Assembly: GCA_947567595.1 (NCBI GenBank)
Contig: CANOMQ010000004.1
Location: 62,001-126,000 of the forward strand
Length of the DNA: 64,000 nucleotides
Direction: 5' to 3'
Origin: an uncultured Lachnospiraceae bacterium
Lineage (GTDB): Bacteria; Bacillota; Clostridia; Lachnospirales; Lachnospiraceae
Below the pieces are notes generated by a model. The model ran no database searches. It was not told the origin of the DNA and saw nothing but the letters and a program-made list of their open reading frames with translations. Positions 8,192 through 16,753 of the stretch are shown one piece after another; the stretch's first letter is position 1; each line of letters opens with the position of its first letter. Both the position numbers and the translations under genes were made by a program.

Positions 8192-9541
8192 ATGGTTATA
8201 CAACATAATATAAGCGCTATGAATGCGAACCGACAGCTCGGGTTAGTGAACGGAAGCCTTGCGAAATCATCTGAGAAATTGTCCAGCGGGTATAAAATTA
8301 ACCGTGCGGCTGACAATGCTGCAGGATTGAGTATTTCGGAGAAGATGCGCAAGCAAATCAGGGGCTTAAACCGGGCAAGCGAGAATATTGAGGACGGAAT
8401 TTCCCTTTGTCAGGTTGCTGACGGAGCCTTAAATGAGACGGTTGATATTTTGCAAAGAATGAGGGAATTGGCTGTCCAGTCTGCGAACGGGACGAACTCA
8501 GAAAGTGACAGACAATGTATTGAGATGGAGGTTGCGCAGTTAAGAAATGAAATTGACAGGATTGCACAGACAACAAAATTTAATGATGTTGTATATCCGT
8601 TGAATGCACCCATTGAATCTGATAGTATGTATATAGATGCATCAGGTATTTTTGGCCTACCAGAAAATAATCAGACCAAAATTTTATTATATGAGAAGAC
8701 AGTAACCTTTCAGGCAGATAAGCCAATTACTTACGAAGGGAAATCGTATGCTGTAGGGGATACCATAACAGTAACGGGAATCACTTCAAACGGTAAGGAA
8801 ATTTTGTTTGATGGAGGTGCGGCCGGATATTGGAATGGTAACACATATCTTTCCTTAGATAATGACACTACACCGGTAAAATTTAAAGTTACGGAATCTG
8901 ATATAAAGATTGATAACAAAGGCCGTATTTATCGCATATCCAAAGCAACAGGCGAAAAAATATATTATATGTTACATGAAAGGGACGGCACTGCAGACCC
9001 GATTTCCAATTTTGATGAACTTTCGGCAGACGATTATGAAAAACGTTTGGGATATCGTTATTGTACAGCTTACAATCTTAAAAATCCGCCAGCGGGGATG
9101 CTGCCTGAGCGTTCGTCAATATCGTGGAGAGGCTTTTACGGTCAAGGGATTATGATTCAAGCCGGAGCGACTGCGTCCCCTGCCGATAAAATTCCAATCC
9201 GTTCAGTCAATGCAACCTGTAAGGGGCTTGGCATCTTAGGGGTAAGTCTTGCCACCGAGGAAAGCGCAACCCGTGCTTTGGACATACTGGATAATGCAAT
9301 CTCAATCGCTGCATCTTATAGGAGCATGTTTGGCGCGACGCAGAACCGCTTGGAACATGCGAAAAAGATTAATGATAATACCGCTGAAAACACGCAGGCA
9401 GCAGAATCCCTCATTCGTGATGCGGATATGGCTGACGAAATGGTGCGGTATTCAAATGCAAATATTCTTGCCCAAGCAGGACAGGCAATGCTGTCGCAGG
9501 CAAACCAAAGCAATCAAGGTGTTTTAAGTCTGATTGCATAA
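8192..9541 (+). CDS. fliC: Flagellin
   Basis: This 449-aa filament protein has the conserved N-terminal D0/D1 region (MVIQHNISAMNANRQLG, SSEKLSSGYKINRAADNAAGL, and the segment around LQRMRELAVQSANGTNS). It also has the matching C-terminal region, ending SQANQSNQGVLSLIA. The central part (about residues 145-340) is the surface-exposed variable domain and is noticeably more AT-rich than its flanks. Start: a GTG at 8186 is in frame, but the ATG at 8192 follows AAGGA by ten bases and gives the standard flagellin N-terminus. The gene stands alone, 20 kb from the main flagellar cluster, with its own promoter and terminator. Export would use the FliOPQR/FlhAB gate encoded downstream. Confidence 0.95.
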   Translation: MVIQHNISAMNANRQLGLVNGSLAKSSEKLSSGYKINRAADNAAGLSISEKMRKQIRGLNRASENIEDGISLCQVADGALNETVDILQRMRELAVQSANGTNSESDRQCIEMEVAQLRNEIDRIAQTTKFNDVVYPLNAPIESDSMYIDASGIFGLPENNQTKILLYEKTVTFQADKPITYEGKSYAVGDTITVTGITSNGKEILFDGGAAGYWNGNTYLSLDNDTTPVKFKVTESDIKIDNKGRIYRISKATGEKIYYMLHERDGTADPISNFDELSADDYEKRLGYRYCTAYNLKNPPAGMLPERSSISWRGFYGQGIMIQAGATASPADKIPIRSVNATCKGLGILGVSLATEESATRALDILDNAISIAASYRSMFGATQNRLEHAKKINDNTAENTQAAESLIRDADMADEMVRYSNANILAQAGQAMLSQANQSNQGVLSLIA

Positions 9542-9565
9542 TTCATGGAAAACGCATATTTATGG

Positions 9566-9604
9566 AAAAACCTCTATTCAGCGAGAGCAAAATAGAGGTT
9601 TTTT
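9566..9604. terminator. Bidirectional terminator between flagellin and chemoreceptor genes
   Basis: AAAAACCTCTATT pairs with AATAGAGGTTTTT (stem of about 12-13 bp, loop about 12), with T-rich ends in both directions. It serves the convergent flagellin and chemoreceptor genes. Confidence 0.92.
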
Positions 9605-9615
9605 GTGTCAGAATA

Positions 9616-11586
9616 TTATGGCGAAAGTGTAAACTGGCTGACCAACTGCTTGAGCACCGCCGCCTCCGCAGAAAGCTGCTGGCTTGCCGCCGCGCCCTGC
9701 TGTGCGGTGGCGCTGTTGCTTTGTACGACGGATGATATTTGGTTGATTCCTTCGGAAATCTGCCAAACGGCGTCCGACTGCTCATTTGATACAGTGGCAA
9801 TCTTGTCAATGGAGTCAACGACAGACGCAATGTCGTCAACGACTTCACGCAGGATTTGCGCCGTGTCTTTTGCAATGCCCGCACCCGCATGAACCGCGTC
9901 CGTGGAATGCGTAATCAGTTCCGATGTCGTCTGCGCCGCCTCTGCGGATTTTGCCGCTAAGCTGCGCACCTCTTCCGCGACAACGGCAAAGCCCTTGCCC
10001 GCACTGCCTGCCCTTGCTGCCTCGACTGCCGCATTGAGTGCGAGGATATTGGTCTGGAAGGCAATGTCGTCGATGGTCTTGAGGATTTTTCCAATCTCGT
10101 CCGAGCGTGTCTGGATATCCTCCATCGCATTCATGAGCGTCTGCATTTTCTGATTGCAAAGGGAAATTTCTTCACCTGCCTGATGTGTCTCTTCGCGCAC
10201 GCTGAGCGCACTGCTTGCGGTATGCTTTGCCTGTTCGGAAATCTCGTTCACCTGCGCTGCAAGCTCTTCCACGGAGCTTGCCTGCTCAGTCGTTCCCTGA
10301 CTAAGTGTCTGCGCGCTTGCGGACAACTGGTCGCTTGCAGAAGAAACCTGTCTTGCGGAATAGTTGACTTGATGCATGGCACTGTTTAGTTCTGTTTTCA
10401 TATGCCGTACGGATGTTAAAATATTCTGAAAACTGCCGACATAGACCTCCTCATGCTCGGTGCGCACGTCGAGGTTCTGGTTTGCAAGCTCAGTCAGAAG
10501 GTAGCTGATGTCCTTGATAACCATACTAAGTCCCTCTACAAGGGCAACCGTGGATGCCGCGAGCATTCCTGTCTCGTCACGGCTATGTATTTTGGGCATG
10601 GGTGTGTCCAAATCGCCTTCCACAAGCAGCTTCATGCGCTGTGCACAGGCTTTCATCGGCTTGCTGATGCTGCTTGCTAGTACAAAGGCAATGATGCCGG
10701 AAAGCACGATAGAAATTAGAATAACAAGGATATTAATGACCATCGCGTCGCGTGTCGCAGCCAAGTAGTTTAGTTGCGGAGCGGTCACGGCAATGCTCCA
10801 GCCGTCTGTATTTGCCACGGGAGCGTAAGCTGCAAACATTTTGTGCCCGTCGCTCTCATACTCTCCAAAACCGTTTTGTCCCGCGCGCATATTGGCGTGG
10901 ATTGCGGCAAGGTCTTTGAGCGACGCGTCACTTTGCGATTCGGTCTCGATATTTTGCACGGTAATCGTTTCCAGTGTGATATCCGCAATCGTATCTCCCA
11001 ATTTGTTAATCATATATGCCCGGCTGTTTTCGCCAATCTGAATGGATGATACAATGTCGTTTAAAAAGGTTTCGTGTGGAACGAAATAGACAACGCCCAC
11101 AATGGTGCTGCCATATGTGCCGTTTTCGTAAAGCGGTGCGGCAACCATGATGGACAGCTCCCCTGTAATTTTGCTGATTAAAGGCTCTGACACATAGACA
11201 TTGCCCTGCATTGCCTGTTGTACATATTCGCGGTCGGAATAATCCTTTCCGTCAAAAATGCTGATACCGTCCATTCCGATAACGTTCCCACGCTGAAAAT
11301 CGTGCATTGTGCAGCGCCCGTCGATGATTTCTTTTTTTTCGGTCACCGACACATTTGGATTGGAGAGCTGCGGAACGCATCCGGTATCGACTACGACATT
11401 TTTGTATGCTGCAAGCTCCTGTTCTACGCGTCCTGCTGCCAAAACTGCGGTTTCGCTCATCATGTGCTCTACTGTGGACATTGTGCTGTGGTAATTTAAC
11501 GAGATACTGGAAGACCCACACGCGATTAGTCCTGCCAAAATGGTTAGCGTAAGGCATAACGTTATTTTGGTACGAATGCTTTTCAT
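9616..11586 (-). CDS. Methyl-accepting chemotaxis protein with extracellular dCache-type sensor
   Basis: This 656-aa chemoreceptor has TM1 (about residues 9-28), a periplasmic-type ligand domain of the dCache_1 class (about 35-280, with [15 protein letters not shown] and [13 protein letters not shown]), TM2 (about 287-312), a HAMP linker, and a cytoplasmic signalling domain. That domain contains the highly conserved hairpin tip ([28 protein letters not shown]). The ATG at 11586 follows AGAGGGGGAAC. The frame stays open for another 121 codons upstream, but that stretch is the mRNA leader and has no receptor-like sequence. The receptor should feed the CheA/CheW complex encoded at 57512-60182. 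The ligand is unknown. Confidence 0.94.
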   Translation of the reverse strand: MKSIRTKITLCLTLTILAGLIACGSSSISLNYHSTMSTVEHMMSETAVLAAGRVEQELAAYKNVVVDTGCVPQLSNPNVSVTEKKEIIDGRCTMHDFQRGNVIGMDGISIFDGKDYSDREYVQQAMQGNVYVSEPLISKITGELSIMVAAPLYENGTYGSTIVGVVYFVPHETFLNDIVSSIQIGENSRAYMINKLGDTIADITLETITVQNIETESQSDASLKDLAAIHANMRAGQNGFGEYESDGHKMFAAYAPVANTDGWSIAVTAPQLNYLAATRDAMVINILVILISIVLSGIIAFVLASSISKPMKACAQRMKLLVEGDLDTPMPKIHSRDETGMLAASTVALVEGLSMVIKDISYLLTELANQNLDVRTEHEEVYVGSFQNILTSVRHMKTELNSAMHQVNYSARQVSSASDQLSASAQTLSQGTTEQASSVEELAAQVNEISEQAKHTASSALSVREETHQAGEEISLCNQKMQTLMNAMEDIQTRSDEIGKILKTIDDIAFQTNILALNAAVEAARAGSAGKGFAVVAEEVRSLAAKSAEAAQTTSELITHSTDAVHAGAGIAKDTAQILREVVDDIASVVDSIDKIATVSNEQSDAVWQISEGINQISSVVQSNSATAQQGAAASQQLSAEAAVLKQLVSQFTLSP

Positions 11587-11771
11587 TTGATTGTTCCCCC
11601 TCTGGTTTAGGCTTGGAACGTTTGCGGTGGCAAAGTCAAGCCGTTTTTTAGATTTACTTTTTAGATTAACATTGAATGAAAACCACCAGCCGGAGCGTGT
11701 TCCCGGGATAAACCATGTGAGACCGGACACCTCCGATACAAAACAGTTGTACTCCTTTCGGAACTGGTAGC
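11587..11771 (-). ncRNA. Strongly folded 5' leader of the chemoreceptor mRNA (candidate cis-regulatory RNA)
   Basis: On the minus strand the transcript predicted from the promoter at 11807-11779 starts just before a closed structure. A 7-bp closing helix pairs CTACCAG (11770-11764) with CTGGTGG (11689-11683). It encloses three hairpins: TTCC-GAAA-GGAG; TACAA-CTGTT-TTGTA; and a long helix made of GGAG, GTGT and CCGG pairing back with CCGG, ACAC and CTCC. A conserved-looking tail TTTTCATTCAA follows. Nearer the gene are a TTTGC-CACC-GCAAA hairpin (11634-11621) and a GTTCC/GGAAC pairing (11619-11593) around the ribosome binding site. It matches no riboswitch class I can recall. The rest of the 476-bp gap (11787-12062) holds only promoter sequence. 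Confidence 0.6.
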
Positions 11772-11778
11772 TAATGGT

Positions 11779-11807
11779 ATTATAAAATAGGAAGAAGGAA
11801 AATGCAA
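11779..11807 (-). promoter_or_regulatory. Sigma-A promoter of the chemoreceptor gene
   Basis: On the minus strand TTGCAT (11807-11802), 17 bp, and a perfect TATAAT (11784-11779). The start site would be near 11772, which is exactly where the folded leader begins. Confidence 0.75.
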
Positions 11808-11988
11808 GATGGGAACAGGACAGAAAAGCTGGTTGTATTTTCTGCAAAGGTTGCTTATAATGTATTTTAGAAATAAAGATGAATATATAAAGTATTGTAA
11901 TTATGAGAATAATATTATAAAATAGGGAAGAGTATAGTGCCATCCTCAAAATGAAAGCAGACTTAAGGAAACTTTAATCTTTACACAG

Positions 11989-12017
11989 TTGACAAAATTT
12001 TTAGAAAATTATAAACT
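11989..12017 (+). promoter_or_regulatory. Promoter of the LRR-like gene with embedded CodY box
   Basis: A perfect -35 TTGACA (11989-11994) has TAAACT at 17 bp (12012-12017). The spacer contains AATTTTTAGAAAATT (11996-12010), which differs from the CodY consensus AATTTTCWGAAAATT at one position (T for C at position 7). Binding there would block RNA polymerase. Confidence 0.6.
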
Positions 12018-12062
12018 AAAAGCAGCAACTAACTGATAATTCCGGAAAGGGGGATGGCAATT

Positions 12063-13163
12063 ATGAAAAATAGACCTGAAAAGACCTACAAACGCATTTT
12101 GGCAACTGTTGTCGCGATCGTGGTGGCAGCGACAACGCTAATCAGCAGCAAGCCCATTACCGCACAGGCGCAGGAGCTTGTATGGACACACCCGGGCAAC
12201 GGCTGGCATTATCTGACAGGCACGGACATCAGTGTAAAAATTGAAAACAAGGCAGTCTACGTATACGGAACAGGCGAAATCCCGGACTGCGATTACTGGA
12301 AACTCTATGAAAGACCGTGGGCAAATACGGATGCGGAGCATCTTTACGTTGCGGAAACCATAACTTCTATTGGAAAGTATGCATTCTATGACATGCCAAA
12401 GCTTCGTTATATTAATATGTACACAAGCACCTTCATCAAGGACATGACCTGCTTTGACAAAATCAGCTACAAGCCGATTTACCGCCTGTACGACAAACCG
12501 GTGCAGACGGAACTGATTGGGACAATTCCCTACACAAGTATGGACAGCATCAAGATGATTGCACAGAGCAATTATAACGGTGCAAGTTGGATTATGGATT
12601 CGCCCGCAAAGGTACAAGAGTTTCAAAATAGCACCAATCCCACAATCCCGAACGTATACTACGCGAGCGAAAAGGTGAAGCGTCTGCCGGATGAGGAAAC
12701 GGACATCGCGCCGGAAAAGGACGTGCCGTGGGAAAATATCGAGACCTACAGCAACGGAAACGTTATGACGCCGATTTGCAGGCTTTCGGCAGATACGCCG
12801 GACGCTTCTTTAATTGTCTCTGCACAGAAAAAATATCAGGGAAGAGCCTGTCTTGAAGCGTATGCGGCATTTATCGAGGATTACACGTTTGCAGGGACAT
12901 TTAACGTAGCAGTCGTAAAAAATGCGCGGGTTGTCACGCGTTCTTATGAAATAATAGTTGACAATAAGGTCACAAAGACCGAAAATGAACTTAAGTATGT
13001 TCTCACAATCCCTGAGGAGCTGCGTCAGCCGGGCAAAAGTTTTCGGCTTCTTGGAATCGGGGAGGGTGTTGTGAACATCTATGACGATTTGGATTTGGAT
13101 GACAGTACCATTACATTTGCCACAAGCACACCATCAACGGCATATGCACTGGTATACAAATAA
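12063..13163 (+). CDS. Secreted protein with BspA-like leucine-rich-repeat segment
   Basis: This 366-aa protein has a long signal peptide (about residues 1-38; hydrophobic core ILATVVAIVVAATTLI, likely cut after AQA). Residues about 65-120 match the BspA/leucine-rich-repeat style of surface proteins (ETITSIGKYAFYDMPKLRYI), with only one or two repeats visible. The C-terminal half is unrecognised and beta-rich. The first in-frame ATG (12054) touches the ribosome binding site GAAAGGGGG, so the ATG at 12063 is preferred. No sortase motif or C-terminal anchor is seen, so it is probably released or bound non-covalently. A CodY box on its promoter suggests it is made when branched-chain amino acids or GTP are low. 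Confidence 0.75.
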   Translation: MKNRPEKTYKRILATVVAIVVAATTLISSKPITAQAQELVWTHPGNGWHYLTGTDISVKIENKAVYVYGTGEIPDCDYWKLYERPWANTDAEHLYVAETITSIGKYAFYDMPKLRYINMYTSTFIKDMTCFDKISYKPIYRLYDKPVQTELIGTIPYTSMDSIKMIAQSNYNGASWIMDSPAKVQEFQNSTNPTIPNVYYASEKVKRLPDEETDIAPEKDVPWENIETYSNGNVMTPICRLSADTPDASLIVSAQKKYQGRACLEAYAAFIEDYTFAGTFNVAVVKNARVVTRSYEIIVDNKVTKTENELKYVLTIPEELRQPGKSFRLLGIGEGVVNIYDDLDLDDSTITFATSTPSTAYALVYK

Positions 13164-13201
13164 ACAGTCAAATAAATTATGGATTACGGAGGGTAACAGA
13201 A

Positions 13202-14437
13202 ATGAAGGGTAATGTAATTGTCGGACAGTCAGGCGGGCCTACCGCTGCGATTAACTCAAGTCTTGCGGGTGTATACCGTACGGCAATTGACCGTGGCGCG
13301 AAAAAGGTCTACGGAATGCTGAACGGAATACAGGGACTGATGGAGGAGACGTATATTGATTTGTCGGAGCATATCACAAACGATTTGGACGTGGAGCTTT
13401 TAAAGCGTACACCGGCGGCTTATCTTGGCTCATGCCGTTATAAGCTTCCTGACATTCACGTGGATATGTCTGTTTATGAAAAAATCTTTGCGATACTCAA
13501 CAAGCTCAATATTGAGGCGCTCATCTACATTGGCGGAAACGATTCAATGGATACGATTAAGAAGCTTTCCGATTACGCCATTCTGACAGGAAGCGAAATC
13601 CGTTTTATCGGCTGCCCGAAGACGATTGACAATGACCTTGCGCTCACAGACCATACGCCCGGCTACGGCAGTGCGGCAAAATATATCGGTACGTCCGTAA
13701 AGGAAATTGTGCGCGACAGTCTTTGTCTTAAGTACGAAAAGGGACTTGTCACGATCATTGAGGTTATGGGAAGAAATGCCGGCTGGCTTACGGGTGCGGC
13801 GGTGCTTGCAAAGGGCGAGGACTGTATCGGACCGGATATGATTTACCTTCCGGAGCTTGCGTTTGACATTAAGAAGTTTAAGGAAAAAGTAAAGAAACTG
13901 TTATCTAAGAAATATTCGGTAGTGGTTGCCGTTTCCGAGGGCATTAAGACTGCCGACGGCAAGTATGTCTGCGAGCTTGGAAACAGCGCGGATTTTGTGG
14001 ACGCGTTTGGACACAAGCAGCTTACAGGTACAGCAAGCTATCTTGCGAACTTTATCGCAGCAGAGCTTGGATGCAAGACAAGGGCGATTGAGCTTAGTAC
14101 CCTGCAGCGTGCGGCATCGCATCTTTCATCAAGAGTAGATATTTTGGAGGCATATCAGGTAGGCGGTGCGGCTGTCAAGGCGGCTGACGAGGGCGATTCC
14201 GGAAAAATGGTTGTGCTTGTACGCCAGTCAGACGACCCGTACCAGTGCGGAACGGAAGTAAAAGATGTGCATAAGATTGCAAACGATGAAAAGCTCGTGC
14301 CGAGAAAATGGTTAAACAGCGAGGGAGACTACGTGACGGAGGAATTTATCACGTATGTACGACCGCTCATACAGGGAGACGTGGCGCCAATCATGGTGGA
14401 CGGTATTCCACGTCATTTGTATAAGCCGGGCAAATAA
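13202..14437 (+). CDS. pfp: 6-phosphofructokinase, pyrophosphate-dependent type
   Basis: This 411-aa enzyme phosphorylates fructose 6-phosphate in glycolysis. Family motifs are GGPTAAINSS (N-terminal phosphate loop), GGNDSMD, PKTIDNDL with the catalytic Asp, and EVMGRNAGWLTG. The Asp after GGN, where ATP enzymes have Gly, and the Lys in PKTIDND, where ATP enzymes have Gly, are the known signs of PPi rather than ATP use, so the reaction is likely reversible. The start ATG follows ACGGAGGG. It lies 38 bases after the LRR-like gene, so the two may be cotranscribed, and a terminator hairpin follows. Confidence 0.88.
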   Translation: MKGNVIVGQSGGPTAAINSSLAGVYRTAIDRGAKKVYGMLNGIQGLMEETYIDLSEHITNDLDVELLKRTPAAYLGSCRYKLPDIHVDMSVYEKIFAILNKLNIEALIYIGGNDSMDTIKKLSDYAILTGSEIRFIGCPKTIDNDLALTDHTPGYGSAAKYIGTSVKEIVRDSLCLKYEKGLVTIIEVMGRNAGWLTGAAVLAKGEDCIGPDMIYLPELAFDIKKFKEKVKKLLSKKYSVVVAVSEGIKTADGKYVCELGNSADFVDAFGHKQLTGTASYLANFIAAELGCKTRAIELSTLQRAASHLSSRVDILEAYQVGGAAVKAADEGDSGKMVVLVRQSDDPYQCGTEVKDVHKIANDEKLVPRKWLNSEGDYVTEEFITYVRPLIQGDVAPIMVDGIPRHLYKPGK

Positions 14438-14447
14438 GAAAGCAAAG

Positions 14448-14472
14448 AAGCTGCCGCGAATGCGGCAGCTTT
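14448..14472 (+). terminator. Hairpin terminator after the phosphofructokinase gene
   Basis: AAGCTGCCGC and GCGGCAGCTT form a perfect 10-bp GC-rich stem with a 4-base loop. The T-run is short (TTT), so termination may be partial before potA. Confidence 0.65.
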
Positions 14473-14520
14473 CATAGCGTTATAGGGACTGCGAAAAATT
14501 CTCATAGGAGGAAAACAGGA

Positions 14521-15969
14521 TTGGAGCACACTGCATCAGGGGAAAACATTATAGAGCTAAGGAATATAAGCCGTACGTTTGACGACGGCTTTCGTGTGGT
14601 GGAGGATTTTAACCTTACGGTGAAACGGGGAGAGTTTGTCACTTTTTTAGGACCGTCAGGCTGCGGAAAGACGACGACGCTTCGCATGATTGCGGGCTTT
14701 GACAAGCCAACGGAGGGGGAGCTGTTGCTAAACGGTAAGGATATCCGCGACCTTCCGCCCAATAAGCGCCCGATTAACACGGTTTTCCAGCGCTATGCAT
14801 TGTTCCCGCACCTCAATGTGTTTGACAATATCGCGTTTGGCTTGAAGCTTAAGAAGCTTGCAAAGGCAGAAATCATAAAAAAGGTCAAAAAGGCACTGGA
14901 AATGGTAGACCTTGAGGGCTTTGAGGAGCGTACCATCGCCACGCTTTCCGGCGGGCAGCAGCAGCGTATCGCAATTGCAAGGGCGATTGTCAATGAGCCG
15001 CAAATCCTGCTTTTGGACGAGCCGCTTGGTGCGCTGGATTTAAAAATGCGAAAGGAAATGCAGCTAGAGCTCAAAAGTATGCACCAAAAGCTTGGGATTA
15101 CGTTTATCTATGTGACGCATGATCAGGAGGAGGCGCTGACCATGTCCGACAAGATTGTTGTCATGTCGGAGGGAAAAATCCAGCAGATTGGTACGCCGGA
15201 GGACATTTATAACGAGCCTAAAAACGCATTTGTCGCCGATTTTATCGGGGAAAGCAATATTTTCAGCGGCATTATGACCGGAAAATACCGCGTCCGTTTT
15301 TGCGGCGCGGAGTTTGTGTGTGTCGATGATGTCGAGCACGGTACCATGATAGACGCGGTGGTGCGTCCCGAGGACGTCATGCTCACAACGCCGGAACAGG
15401 GTACCATCAGAGGAAAAGTAACATCTGTTATTTTTAAAGGGGTGCACTACGAAATCACAGTGCTTTCGGGAAAAAACGAGATTGTCATACAGTCCACCAA
15501 AAAGGCGCAGGAGGGAAGCGACGTAGGGATTTTGATTGAGCCGGAGGGCATTCACATCATGCTTGCCGAGGACGTGATGAACCGGATTGAGACGGGTCTG
15601 AATAAGGATTACACGCTGCAATTTTTAAACGGCGTGCTTTCGTGCGATTTGACGGAGCTTATTCCAAACGCGTCCTACAATTCGGACGGTATCCTGATAG
15701 ACGCGCACGGGGACGTGATTGACGTGGAGACAGTCAGGATTATTGTGTCCGTCAAGCCGGAATGCATTGAAATGAGCGACGATAAGGAGGCAGGGCTTTT
15801 GTGCGGGCATATCATCAACCTCATTTACAAGGGCGACCACTACAGCTATGTCGTGCGTACCGACGAGGACGAGGATTTTATCGTTGACGACGAGGATTTG
15901 TGGAACATGGACGACTATGTAAGCCTGATGATACCAAAGGAGTGCTTCGAATATGCAGTTAAGAAATAA
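14521..15969 (+). CDS. potA: Spermidine/putrescine ABC transporter ATPase PotA with duplicated TOBE domain
   Basis: This ABC ATPase of 482 aa energises polyamine import. Motifs are Walker A GPSGCGKTTT (about residue 44), Q-loop VFQRYALFPH, signature LSGGQQQR, Walker B ILLLDEPLGALD and H-loop YVTHDQEEAL. The usual C-terminal TOBE domain (VRPEDVML...) is followed by a second, similar one (VKPECIEMS... to the end), which makes the protein about 120 residues longer than ordinary PotA. The start is the TTG at 14521 with AGGAGG nine bases upstream; there is no better ATG. The end overlaps potB by 17 bases. It heads the potABCD operon. Confidence 0.92.
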   Translation: MEHTASGENIIELRNISRTFDDGFRVVEDFNLTVKRGEFVTFLGPSGCGKTTTLRMIAGFDKPTEGELLLNGKDIRDLPPNKRPINTVFQRYALFPHLNVFDNIAFGLKLKKLAKAEIIKKVKKALEMVDLEGFEERTIATLSGGQQQRIAIARAIVNEPQILLLDEPLGALDLKMRKEMQLELKSMHQKLGITFIYVTHDQEEALTMSDKIVVMSEGKIQQIGTPEDIYNEPKNAFVADFIGESNIFSGIMTGKYRVRFCGAEFVCVDDVEHGTMIDAVVRPEDVMLTTPEQGTIRGKVTSVIFKGVHYEITVLSGKNEIVIQSTKKAQEGSDVGILIEPEGIHIMLAEDVMNRIETGLNKDYTLQFLNGVLSCDLTELIPNASYNSDGILIDAHGDVIDVETVRIIVSVKPECIEMSDDKEAGLLCGHIINLIYKGDHYSYVVRTDEDEDFIVDDEDLWNMDDYVSLMIPKECFEYAVKK

Positions 15970-16753
15970 AAAAATGCTTTGCCTGCCGTACGGCGTGTTT
16001 TTGATATGCTTTGTGCTGGCACCGCTGGTGGTCATTATTTACTACGCGCTGACAAACGGCGAGGGACGCTTTACCCTTGAAAACCTGACAGGCTTTTTTG
16101 AAAATCCCAAAACAACGGGGACGCTTTTATACAGCTTCGGGATTGCGGTGGTGACGACAAGCGTCTGCCTTTTGCTTGCGTATCCGATTGCCTATATCCT
16201 TGCACGGGGAAAAATGAAGCATAAATCCGTTGTCTTAATGCTGTTTATCATGCCGATGTGGATTAATTTTACCCTGCGGATTACGGCACTCAAGGAGATT
16301 TTGACGGTGATTGAGGGAAATTTATCGTTCCACCCGTTTTTGAATACGGTCATCGGAATGACCTATGACTTTTTGCCGTTTATGATACTGCCGATTTACA
16401 CAACACTCTTAAAGCTTGATAAAAGCCTGTTAGAAGCGGCGTCTGACCTTGGCGCGGATTCGGTACGGACTTTTTTTCAGGTAACGCTGCCATTGTCTGT
16501 TCCCGGCATTATCAGCGGTATTTTTATGGTGTTTCTGCCTTCCATGACCAATTATGTGGTGCTGGATATGCTTTACAACAGTACCTATATCATGGGAAGC
16601 CTGATTGGGGCATATTTTGCCGCTTATGACTGGCATGGCGGCTCGATGATTGCGCTTGTGCTCTTGGTGATTATTCTTGTGTTCACGCTCTTTACAAACC
16701 GTTATTCCGATGAGGACGCGGGAAATGGCAGAGGAGGTGTGCTTGGCAGATGA
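15953..16753 (+). CDS. potB: Spermidine/putrescine ABC transporter permease PotB
   Basis: This 266-aa inner-membrane permease has six predicted TM segments. The conserved cytoplasmic EAA loop, which docks on PotA, reads EAASDLGADSVRTFFQVTLP (about residues 165-184). The ATG at 15953 lies inside the potA 3' end and follows AAGGAG. The stop overlaps the potC start by four bases, so the permease subunits are probably translated in step. Confidence 0.92.
   Translation: MQLRNKKMLCLPYGVFLICFVLAPLVVIIYYALTNGEGRFTLENLTGFFENPKTTGTLLYSFGIAVVTTSVCLLLAYPIAYILARGKMKHKSVVLMLFIMPMWINFTLRITALKEILTVIEGNLSFHPFLNTVIGMTYDFLPFMILPIYTTLLKLDKSLLEAASDLGADSVRTFFQVTLPLSVPGIISGIFMVFLPSMTNYVVLDMLYNSTYIMGSLIGAYFAAYDWHGGSMIALVLLVIILVFTLFTNRYSDEDAGNGRGGVLGR

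Noticed and set aside
11640..11771. c-di-GMP riboswitch in the chemoreceptor leader
   Set aside because: A GAAA tetraloop and GCAAA-like words are present, but the order of helices and conserved core bases do not fit class I or class II.
11587..11949. In-frame N-terminal extension of the chemoreceptor by 121 codons
   Set aside because: The extension crosses the predicted promoter and the folded leader, has no receptor-like sequence, and the ATG at 11586 has a strong ribosome binding site.
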